Assembly (NCBI GenBank): GCA_025656675.1
Contig: JAHXHN010000001.1
Location: 277,501-341,500 of the forward strand
Direction of reading: 5' to 3'
From: Candidatus Thiodiazotropha sp. (ex Codakia rugifera)
Lineage (GTDB): Bacteria; Pseudomonadota; Gammaproteobacteria; Chromatiales; Chromatiaceae
Length of the DNA: 64,000 nt
Shown here: positions 57,383 through 64,000 of the stretch, piece by piece
Layout of the letters: each line of letters starts with the position of its first letter
Numbering within the stretch: position 1 is the first letter of the stretch
Made by a program: the position numbers and the translations under genes
Notes under the pieces: model-generated
Told to the model about the DNA's origin: nothing
Seen by the model: only the letters and a program-made list of their open reading frames with translations
Databases searched by the model: none

Positions 57383-59748
57383 GCTCGCCTCCGTAAGCGT
57401 TTCAAAACCCTAAAACTGGCAAGCATCCCTTCAGCCGCTTTACGACCGGCAGCCATGGCGTTGACGGCGAGATTAGGGCCTAGTGTGTTGTCCCCGCCGG
57501 CCCAGATTTTGGGGTGTGTGGTGTGGCCTTGAATATCCACACGGATGTTTCCATTGGGTTCTGTGGCGATGTCTAAAACGGCCAACCAGGGAGGAGGCGC
57601 AGGTTGTTGGCCGAGGGCAAGAAGCACCTGGCTGGCATTGATCACCTGTTTGCCGCTGGGTGTATCGAAATGCACCCTGGTGACTTGCTGTGTGCCCTCG
57701 CAGAGGATCGGGGCGTGTTCCAATACGAACCGGCCTCCCTCTTCGCGGGCTAATGCGATCTCCTTGGGCGATGCACGTAGGCCGTCGGCCGGTCCCCGGT
57801 AGGCAATGGTGACTTCTGCTCCCAGACGCAGTGCTGATCGGGCACAATCCATCGCAGTATCACCGCCACCGAGCACCAGCACGTGCTGTCCTTCCAATGA
57901 CTCCCTTGCACCGGTATTGATTTTTTCCAGCCAGCCTAGGGCCTGTTCAACACCGGGGAGGGTTTGTCCCGGCAATTCAATGGTTCGGGCTTTTTGTGCA
58001 CCCAGACCCAGAAAAATCGCATCATGGTTTTCAAGCAGCGCGGATAACATGGCCTTGTCCACCAAGGTATCAAGCACAAAATGGATACCCGCCTGTTCCA
58101 GTATTGCTTGCCGACGATCCAGCAGAGACTTATCAAGTTTGAATGATGGAACGCCAGTCTGGAGCAGGCCGCCGATCTTGTTCGAGCGATCATAGACAGT
58201 GACTTCTACGCCTGATCGATTCAGACGTTCAGCACAACTCAATCCTGCAGGGCCTGCACCAATAACCGCTACCCTGTGGTCGCTGCGATGTGTCGGTGTG
58301 GACGGTTGCCAACCGGCATCCAGCACCCGGTTTGCAATAGTTCGCTCAACCGCACCGATGGTGACAGCACCTTCCATTTTGCTACGCGTGCAGGCACCTT
58401 CACAGAGTCGGTGCTGGGGACATATTCTGCCGCACACTTCCGGTAGTGGCGAGGTGGCGTGAGCGAGGTCACCGGCCTGCTTCCAGTCCCCCCGGGCAGT
58501 GGCTTCCAACCAGTCTGGGATGAAGTTACCCAGTGGGCAGGCATTGCGACAACCGGGCACGCCACAATCGAGGCAGCGTTCGGCTTGAAGTTGCAGATCT
58601 CCCAATGAGAGCGATTGTTCCGTCTCGTTCCAATCTGCCAAACGTGCAGCCGATGGGCGATGGGCAGGTTCTATCCGGGGTTCAGAAACCTTTTGCTTAC
58701 GTTTAAGCAGATAGCTGGCATCCTGACGCAGAGAGGGACGAAATAAATTGCGCACATCATGAATTGCCAACGCATCGGTGGGACAGGAGATAATACAGCG
58801 GGCACAGCCCATGCAGTCTTCGAGTCCGGTGACTTTTCCTGTCATTTTGCCTTGTCGCCAGACCGGGATACCCATGTCGCAGACCTGTTCACAGCGCTGG
58901 CAATCGACGCACCGCCGGGTGTCCATCTCAATGCCATAGAAACCGGCATGATTGAGCAGACCGAAGGTGGCGCCATAGGGACAGAGGTAGCGGCAGTAGA
59001 AGCGGTTGCCCGTGATCGGAATGATGAAAAAGCTGCCGAAGTAGGTAATCCCCACCACCAATCCGAACAGGCCGACCAAGGTCGCGGTCCAGGCATTGGG
59101 TGGAAACTGGGTGGCCACCATCACACCCAGGTACCAAGTGAAGAAGAACCATTTGCTATGGCGCAGGCGCCAGGCCCAATCGCTGCGCAGGGAGAAACGG
59201 CGGAACGGAAAGCCCACGGTCTCGCGTATGCCCACACAAGGGCAGCCAAAGCCACAAATGATCCGTCGCCCGAAAAGAAAAACCAGCAGCAGAACAAGAA
59301 AAAAGGTAAGCGTCCCCGGTGTGTGCAGGGCGGGAAACACCGGCTGGTTCCAGACGTAACCCGTATAGGGCTCGAACATCGGTGAGAGCCAGGGGATCAG
59401 CCACCAGAAGGCGGTGACCACCGTTACCAGAATGATCAGACGTTTGCGTGTATAGGGGTTCTGTTCCGCACGGATACGCCAAAGGCCAAATCCAAGGATA
59501 ATGGCATATTCGGTAAAGCGGTTGAGCCAGATCGGACTCTCGTACAGATAGAGCCAGGACTCATTCAGCCAGCCAAGGAAGGCTAAGGTGAAGGCGACCA
59601 TGGCAATTGCCATGACCCACCCGCGATAACGACCCGGCAAGGTATCCTGAAGCGTCGCCCCACTGGGTCGAGCACTGTATGTCAGATGGGATGCGGGTTG
59701 AATGACTGGATTCATGGGTGTGCTTTTACCGGTTTTACTGGCATTCAC
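57379..59748 (-). CDS. Fusion of NapH-type membrane polyferredoxin with GltD-type FAD/NAD(P)H oxidoreductase
   Basis: This is a 789-residue two-part protein. The N-terminal half has about five transmembrane helices (roughly residues 43-60, 76-92, 104-121, 145-160 and 222-243), cysteine pairs at 165/169/171 and 252/256, and two [4Fe-4S] ferredoxin motifs (C280/283/286/290 and C312/315/318/322) as in NapH/RdxA/CcoG proteins. The C-terminal half, from about 380, is like the glutamate synthase small subunit: Fe-S cysteines 392/395/400/404 and 439/443/449/453, FAD loop GAGPAG at 497-502, NAD(P)H loop GGGDTA at 627-632 and GGDN at 751-754. It would link cytoplasmic NAD(P)H to the membrane and the downstream periplasmic cytochromes. 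No glutamate synthase large subunit is present. Confidence 0.88.
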   Translation of the reverse strand: MNASKTGKSTPMNPVIQPASHLTYSARPSGATLQDTLPGRYRGWVMAIAMVAFTLAFLGWLNESWLYLYESPIWLNRFTEYAIILGFGLWRIRAEQNPYTRKRLIILVTVVTAFWWLIPWLSPMFEPYTGYVWNQPVFPALHTPGTLTFFLVLLLVFLFGRRIICGFGCPCVGIRETVGFPFRRFSLRSDWAWRLRHSKWFFFTWYLGVMVATQFPPNAWTATLVGLFGLVVGITYFGSFFIIPITGNRFYCRYLCPYGATFGLLNHAGFYGIEMDTRRCVDCQRCEQVCDMGIPVWRQGKMTGKVTGLEDCMGCARCIISCPTDALAIHDVRNLFRPSLRQDASYLLKRKQKVSEPRIEPAHRPSAARLADWNETEQSLSLGDLQLQAERCLDCGVPGCRNACPLGNFIPDWLEATARGDWKQAGDLAHATSPLPEVCGRICPQHRLCEGACTRSKMEGAVTIGAVERTIANRVLDAGWQPSTPTHRSDHRVAVIGAGPAGLSCAERLNRSGVEVTVYDRSNKIGGLLQTGVPSFKLDKSLLDRRQAILEQAGIHFVLDTLVDKAMLSALLENHDAIFLGLGAQKARTIELPGQTLPGVEQALGWLEKINTGARESLEGQHVLVLGGGDTAMDCARSALRLGAEVTIAYRGPADGLRASPKEIALAREEGGRFVLEHAPILCEGTQQVTRVHFDTPSGKQVINASQVLLALGQQPAPPPWLAVLDIATEPNGNIRVDIQGHTTHPKIWAGGDNTLGPNLAVNAMAAGRKAAEGMLASFRVLKRLRRRA

Positions 59749-59754
59749 CTACAG

Positions 59755-60099
59755 CTAGAAAACCAGTACTTTATCTGCTGCCAATGTGCGTTCGGCCAGT
59801 GCCTGCATGGTGCTGCGCCGGGCACCCACGGCAATATCTTCATCGGTGATGCCGCGAGCATCCATACAGGTGCCGCAAAGCAGCACCTCACCTTTGCGTA
59901 TGACAGCGTTGAGCATCAATTCCATGTTGTAGAATCCCTGCGGCACCTTCTGTCCGCGTTTTGCACAGGCCACGGCGTCAGCCATCAGAAATACCATGAC
60001 CTTCGAATCTTTATGGATCAATGCCTTAGCCAGACGCAGGCCGTTATAGCTGCGCTCGGTCCCATAAGGGGGGTCATTCAAAATAATGAGTACGTCCAT
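59755..60099 (-). CDS. DsrE/YchN family protein
   Basis: This is a 114-residue cytoplasmic protein of the DsrE/F-like fold (N-terminus VLIILNDPPYGTERSYNGLRLA). Cysteines are at 45, 75 and 78 (CGTCMDARG). In sulfur oxidisers DsrE-type proteins carry persulfide on cysteine during sulfur transfer; more distant relatives bind other partners. It is the first gene of a leftward operon with the polyferredoxin fusion 7 bases downstream and the multihaem cytochromes after it. Whether it transfers sulfur here is unknown. Confidence in the fold is good, in the function low. Confidence 0.82.
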   Translation of the reverse strand: MDVLIILNDPPYGTERSYNGLRLAKALIHKDSKVMVFLMADAVACAKRGQKVPQGFYNMELMLNAVIRKGEVLLCGTCMDARGITDEDIAVGARRSTMQALAERTLAADKVLVF

Positions 60100-60198
60100 A
60101 ACGGTATCCTGTTGAATTTAAGATGTTGTGTGACTGACCAAACGCTGTTCCATGTTCCACAGGGTCAACTTTCCAACGGGCACATACCCCTTTATATT

Positions 60199-60220
60199 CA
60201 ATTGATCACTTGATTAATTG
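60199..60220. promoter_or_regulatory. Imperfect palindrome upstream of the DsrE-polyferredoxin-cytochrome operon
   Basis: The 22-base sequence CAATTGATCAC followed by TTGATTAATTG has half-sites matching at 9 of 11 positions. It lies about 100 bases upstream of the first gene of the operon. It resembles FNR/CRP-family half-sites (TTGAT) but the spacing differs from the FNR consensus, so the binding protein is unknown. Confidence 0.35.
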
Positions 60221-60389
60221 AAGTCTAAAAAAAGTACGCTGTCAACGGGAAATTATAAATATGAACTTATCAGCCAATTTACACGGGTTACCAAAGCCCT
60301 AGTCAGGCTGCCTTTGCATCGGTTTTTAGCAAATCTGAGAATGAGTGATGGTCACAAACAGCGACAAATTCAACAGCAGGCATGCATTT

Positions 60390-60545
60390 TTAGTGGCGTA
60401 AGGATTTCCAGAAGTCGTAGATGACCATTGCAGTAACCAGGACGATAACCAGGATCAGATCGATATCCGGAACAAATACGGCAACCACTGCCAGGAAGAC
60501 AATCATTGTCACCAATGCCGTAATTGCCATGATCTTGTCTGTCAT
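60390..60545 (-). CDS. 51-residue hydrophobic membrane peptide
   Basis: This short gene lies just downstream of the amidase gene (14 bases). The product is 51 residues, with MTDKIMAITALVTMIVFLAV at the start, a PDID turn at residues 26-29, and a second hydrophobic stretch ending in FWKSLRH. It predicts two short membrane helices, or one hairpin, with a basic C-terminus. The upstream sequence has GGAAGG. I do not recognise a family. It may be a small accessory subunit of the TRAP/amidase transcription unit. Its position in the operon and the uninterrupted hydrophobic design support a real gene. Confidence 0.6.
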   Translation of the reverse strand: MTDKIMAITALVTMIVFLAVVAVFVPDIDLILVIVLVTAMVIYDFWKSLRH

Positions 60546-60559
60546 CTGTCGTACCTTCC

Positions 60560-61882
60560 TCAGATCTGTCCGGTCAACCAGCGTGCAGTACGTAGCAGGC
60601 GTGCATCGTCGTTACGTCGTCCGATCAGCTGCACACCTACTGGCAAACCGCGTCGGCCGGTCAGCAGTGGCAGGGTGATAGCCGGCACGCCAGTGAGTGA
60701 CCATAATACATTGAAAGCGGCGCTACCGGTGCTGCTGTGACCAATCGGTGCCTCACCCGGCGCTGCCGGTGTAATGACCGCATCGTAGCGATCAAAAACC
60801 GCCTCCAACCCAGCATAGAGGGTATCCCGCCACGCCATGGAAGCAAGATAGTCAACTGCACTTATTGTCCGGCCCTCTTCGATTGCAGCACAGGTTTCTG
60901 CGGCTAGTCTGTCAGCACCCCGATCATAGTAGTGACGGAGATTATGAGCCATCTCGGTCAGCATGATGCAGCGGTGGGCCTTTACCCCTTCATTGAAAAT
61001 TCCCGGCAGCTCAAATGCGTCGCAATGTTCACCAAGCACATCGACAAGTTCAGCGAACCCCTCGGCGCAGTCGGGCTCGATATCCGACCATGCGGGTGAT
61101 TTGACGAATGCAAGCTGTGGCGTTACCGGTGGGTTGGTCAGTGTCGTTTCAAGAAGTCGAGGCTGAGCCATTGGCATGGTGTCTGGATCGGCCAGGTCGT
61201 GACCGGCCAGTACATCAGCAAGCAGGGCCGCATCTTCGATGGTACGACCAAACGTACCGACTGTGTCGAGTTGTCGTGAGGTACGCAGCACACCGCTTCG
61301 CGGGATCATGCCGAAGCTTGGTTTGAAACCGACAATACCGCAAAAAGAGGCCGGTCGGATGACCGAACCGCCGGTCTGTGTACCCACTGCAAACGGTACC
61401 ATGCCACTGGCTACTGCAGCTGCGGAACCGGACGATGACCCTCCCGGTGTGTGCTCCAGATTATGTGGGTTGCTTGTTTTAGCGGGCGCCAGATAGGCGC
61501 ACTCTGTCGTTACTGTCTTGCCCGGAATAATCGCACCGGCTGCACGCAGACGGGCAACCAGCCAGGCGTCCTCTGTCGGTTGTCGTCCGCTATCGACCGC
61601 ATTACCATTCTCGGTTGGCAGATCATGGGTATCGATGATGTCCTTGATACCCACTGGCAGCCCGTGCAATGGCCCGAGGGGGCGTCCTGTCCGGCGATAC
61701 CCATCAAGCATCCTGGCCTGGATCAACGCCACTTCTTCATCCACACAGGTCCAGGCCTGGATTGACGCTTCCCGTGCTTTGATACGCTGCAGACAATTTG
61801 TGACCAGCTCGACCGCACTGAGTGCCCCGCTGGACAGGCGTTCACGTAAAGCCAATGCCGTCAGATCGGCCTGATCGGTCAT
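60560..61882 (-). CDS. Amidase-signature family amidase
   Basis: This is a 440-residue hydrolase of the amidase-signature family (acyl amide to acid and ammonia), starting [10 protein letters not shown] at 61882. The Ser-cisSer-Lys triad is visible: Lys80 (VGIKDIID), the GGSSSGSA loop around residues 147-154 and the nucleophile Ser173 ([16 protein letters not shown]). The overall sequence is like that of general amidases rather than GatA, since no gatC or gatB is near. It lies downstream of a TRAP transporter, which suggests the imported substrate or its product carries an amide bond. The substrate is not identified. Two in-frame starts further upstream overlap the dctM stop and look less likely. 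Confidence 0.88.
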   Translation of the reverse strand: MTDQADLTALALRERLSSGALSAVELVTNCLQRIKAREASIQAWTCVDEEVALIQARMLDGYRRTGRPLGPLHGLPVGIKDIIDTHDLPTENGNAVDSGRQPTEDAWLVARLRAAGAIIPGKTVTTECAYLAPAKTSNPHNLEHTPGGSSSGSAAAVASGMVPFAVGTQTGGSVIRPASFCGIVGFKPSFGMIPRSGVLRTSRQLDTVGTFGRTIEDAALLADVLAGHDLADPDTMPMAQPRLLETTLTNPPVTPQLAFVKSPAWSDIEPDCAEGFAELVDVLGEHCDAFELPGIFNEGVKAHRCIMLTEMAHNLRHYYDRGADRLAAETCAAIEEGRTISAVDYLASMAWRDTLYAGLEAVFDRYDAVITPAAPGEAPIGHSSTGSAAFNVLWSLTGVPAITLPLLTGRRGLPVGVQLIGRRNDDARLLRTARWLTGQI

Positions 61883-61907
61883 GTTGCCGCTGATCAGTGG
61901 CGCTTCT

Positions 61908-63329
61908 TTAACGCCCATAGACCTGGTCCGGCAGCCAAAACGCGATCTGTGGAAACTGGTACAGAATGACCATGGCAAACACCACCATCGCCAGGAACGG
62001 ATAGTTGCCCTTGAAGATCTCGTTCAGCTGTACCTGAGGCGGTGCTATGCCTTTGAGGTAATAGGCCGACATCGCCATTGGCGGGGTCAGGAAAGAGGTC
62101 TGCAGATTAAGCGCGACCAGGATGCCGAAGAACAGCGGATCTATGCCGAAATGGGGCAACAACGGCAGAAAGATCGGTACAAAAATGATAATAATTTCAG
62201 ACCACTCCAGTGGCCAGCCGAGGATAAAGATGATCACCTGCGCCAACAGCAGGAACATTATCGGTGAGATCTCCAGACTGGTAACGAACTCACTGATGAT
62301 CTGTTCGCCACCGAGATAGGAGAACACCGATGAGAAGGTCCAGGAGCCGACAAACAGCCAGCAGACCATCGATGTTGTTCGTACCGTCAGATAGACGGAT
62401 TCCCGCAGGCGCTGCCAGGTGAAGGCGCGATAGGCAAAGGTCAGCAACAAGCCGCCCAATGCACCCACAGCGGCAGCCTCGGAGGGTGTCGCCAGGCCGA
62501 AAAGGATTGCGCCAAGCACTGCCAGAATCAGAAATGCGAGGGGGAAGAACGAAGTCAGCAACTGCCAGATGATCTGGCTGACTGAGATATCACCGATCTC
62601 CTCTTTGGTCGGTTTCGGTGCCAATTGTGGTTGCAAAGCCGAGCGCAACACCACATAGCTGACGTACAGACTGGCCAACAATAAACCAGGAAACAGGGCG
62701 CCGGCATAGAGCTTTACAATCGAGATACCGGAAGCTGCAGCATAGACAATCAGCATGATCGACGGCGGGATCAGAATACCCAGGGTACCGCCTGCGCAGA
62801 TGACACCGGCGGCCAGACTGGTGTTGTAGCGTGCCTTGAGCATTGCCGGAAAAGCAAGCAGCCCCATCAAGGTTACCACCGCGCCGACGATACCGGTTGC
62901 TGTAGCGAACAGGGTACAGGTGATCAAGGCGGCTACCGCCATCGATCCGGGAACGTTTCTTGCTGCAATATTCAACGTATGGAACAGTCTGGCCACGATG
63001 TTCGCGCGCTCGACGATGTAACCCATGAACAGGAACAGCGGCACTGCAGTCAGTACATCATTCGCCATGACTGAATAGGTCTGATTGACGAACAGGTCAA
63101 AGATCCTGTTATTGAACAGGCCATCAATCCATAGCTGGATCTGTGTCAGCTGATCCGCATCGGCAGCAACCGCCTTGTTATAGGCACGCCACATGCGATC
63201 GGCATCGAAATAGGCGTAGTAACCGAAGCCGATGCCCATTGCCATCAGCGTGAAAGCAACCGGGAAGCCAAGCAGGATGATGAACAGAAAGATCGCCAGC
63301 ATGAATAACGCAACAATAGGATCAGACAT
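61908..63329 (-). CDS. dctM: TRAP transporter large permease (DctM family)
   Basis: This is the membrane subunit that couples sodium entry to uptake of a substrate brought by a periplasmic binding protein (473 residues, longer than the usual 425-440). It has about twelve transmembrane helices, with PLFLFMGYIVERANI, the GILIPPSIMLIVYAAASG motif and the C-terminal LNLQTSFLTPPMAMSAYYLKG. The extra length lies in a 40-residue loop after the first two helices (about residues 43-85). It pairs with the small permease, whose gene ends 3 bases upstream. The amidase gene follows after 25 bases. Confidence 0.92.
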   Translation of the reverse strand: MSDPIVALFMLAIFLFIILLGFPVAFTLMAMGIGFGYYAYFDADRMWRAYNKAVAADADQLTQIQLWIDGLFNNRIFDLFVNQTYSVMANDVLTAVPLFLFMGYIVERANIVARLFHTLNIAARNVPGSMAVAALITCTLFATATGIVGAVVTLMGLLAFPAMLKARYNTSLAAGVICAGGTLGILIPPSIMLIVYAAASGISIVKLYAGALFPGLLLASLYVSYVVLRSALQPQLAPKPTKEEIGDISVSQIIWQLLTSFFPLAFLILAVLGAILFGLATPSEAAAVGALGGLLLTFAYRAFTWQRLRESVYLTVRTTSMVCWLFVGSWTFSSVFSYLGGEQIISEFVTSLEISPIMFLLLAQVIIFILGWPLEWSEIIIIFVPIFLPLLPHFGIDPLFFGILVALNLQTSFLTPPMAMSAYYLKGIAPPQVQLNEIFKGNYPFLAMVVFAMVILYQFPQIAFWLPDQVYGR

Positions 63330-63332
63330 GGT

Positions 63333-63977
63333 TCAACTGCGCTCCTGGTCGGAATATTCTTGTTTTAGTCCGCGACCATCTTCGCGGGATGTGCCTGCAG
63401 CAAAATCACCCGCTTCCAATTCCTTTTCACGGGCCAGCCGAACCTCCGTCTCCTCGACATCTTCTGCAGCCACTAGCCACTCACCGGTGCGGATGCAGAT
63501 GATGCAACGGAATACCTGGGCGATGCCTTGGATAAACAGCAAAATACCAGCGGCGACGATGACGGTCTTGAATTGAAAGATGGGTATGCCCGCCGGACTG
63601 TTGACACTGACTTCAAGGTAGCGCCATGATCGCTCGGCATATTTCCAACCGGAGATGATCAGGGCGATGACACCGGGAAAAAAGAACAGGAAATAGAGCA
63701 CCAGTTCAACACGTCCCTGGGTGCGTGGTTTCCACAGTCGGTAGATGAAGTCGCCGCGTACATGCCCCCCTCTCGAAAGGGTGTAGGCACCTCCCATCAT
63801 GAACAGTGCGCCATAGGTGATATAGGAGAGATCGAATGCCCAGCTGGTCGGTGCGTTGAATCCGTAGCGCACCACGACCTCGTAACCAACTCCGATGGCC
63901 ATGACCATGATCAGCCAGGCAAAGGCCTTGCCAAACCAGGCCGATAGGCGGTCAGCGAATCGTATATAGCCGAGCAT
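63333..63977 (-). CDS. dctQ: TRAP transporter small permease (DctQ family)
   Basis: This is the small four-helix subunit of a TRAP transporter (214 residues). It contains the family segments YEVVVRYGFNAPTSWAFDLSYITYG near residues 28-52 and GGHVRGDFIYRLW. The C-terminus is a charged cytoplasmic tail (about 172-214). It starts at 63977, 23 bases from the window end, so the periplasmic binding protein (DctP) gene may lie just outside. With such a long charged tail it fits the DctQ group seen with mannitol/chloroaromatic-type TRAP transporters, but the substrate is unknown. Confidence 0.9.
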   Translation of the reverse strand: MLGYIRFADRLSAWFGKAFAWLIMVMAIGVGYEVVVRYGFNAPTSWAFDLSYITYGALFMMGGAYTLSRGGHVRGDFIYRLWKPRTQGRVELVLYFLFFFPGVIALIISGWKYAERSWRYLEVSVNSPAGIPIFQFKTVIVAAGILLFIQGIAQVFRCIICIRTGEWLVAAEDVEETEVRLAREKELEAGDFAAGTSREDGRGLKQEYSDQERS

Positions 63978-64000
63978 CGAGTTCCCCTTAAACGCTACTT

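Noticed and set aside
58759-59385. 208-codon open frame opposite the polyferredoxin fusion
   Set aside because: The product is low complexity and the frame is explained by codon bias of the real gene.
1-64000. CRISPR arrays, tRNA/rRNA genes, transposases
   Set aside because: I looked for regular direct repeats, tRNA cloverleaf arms and transposase motifs across the intergenic regions and found none; a covariance-model search would be decisive for small RNAs.

Overview
This 64-kb window is a densely packed chromosome segment of a gammaproteobacterium. The evidence is the lptD-surA-pdxA cluster, the rlmH-maf-rng-yhdP-nitrilase-tldD block with pmbA, an ErpA that matches the gammaproteobacterial protein closely, and the acnD/prpF version of the methylcitrate cycle. 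Multiheme cytochromes, a DsrE-type protein, a Bacillus-like three-gene succinate dehydrogenase and a haem-binding diguanylate cyclase suggest a respiratory, possibly sulfur-oxidising lineage (Chromatiales-like or a related symbiont). That placement is an inference. I see no tRNA or rRNA gene, CRISPR array, prophage or insertion sequence.

Layout. 1-3583: 3'-truncated tyrS, then a cell-wall M23 peptidase overlapping anmK. 3575-6002: a dihaem cytochrome c coupled to a membrane diguanylate cyclase that itself carries a CxxCH haem site. 6289-9573: sdhCAB. 9835-14401: OmpA-type lipoprotein, erpA, the argC-coiled-coil protein-bactofilin group, and a DUF4126 membrane protein. 14714-23590: a complete methylcitrate (propionate) locus, transcribed leftwards as prpE and gntR-prpB-prpC-acnD-prpF. 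Both of its promoters carry the same pair of TGTCGACA operators. 23700-26271: an AT-rich stretch with a small membrane protein, a CopZ-like iron-sulfur protein and a porin. 26674-36858: amgK-type kinase, an RND pump with its adaptor, then lptD-surA-pdxA. 36923-47287: pmbA, tldD, nitrilase, yhdP, rng, maf and rlmH on the minus strand. 47436-54501: DEAD-box helicase, cysteine-cluster protein, voltage-gated channel, 2-hydroxyacid dehydrogenase, and an antiporter fused to two UspA domains.

The most unusual locus is 54718-60099, a five-gene minus-strand operon. It encodes, in transcription order, a DsrE-like protein, a 789-residue fusion of a NapH-type membrane polyferredoxin to a GltD-type FAD/NAD(P)H oxidoreductase, a membrane-anchored monohaem cytochrome c, an octahaem cytochrome of the hydroxylamine oxidoreductase family, and a related pentahaem cytochrome. 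All junctions after the first are 1- to 16-base overlaps. The set looks like one electron-transfer chain between cytoplasmic NAD(P)H and a periplasmic multihaem enzyme; its substrate cannot be read from sequence.

The right end (60390-63977) carries TRAP transporter small and large permeases, an amidase and a 51-residue membrane peptide, probably one operon whose binding-protein gene may lie beyond the window.
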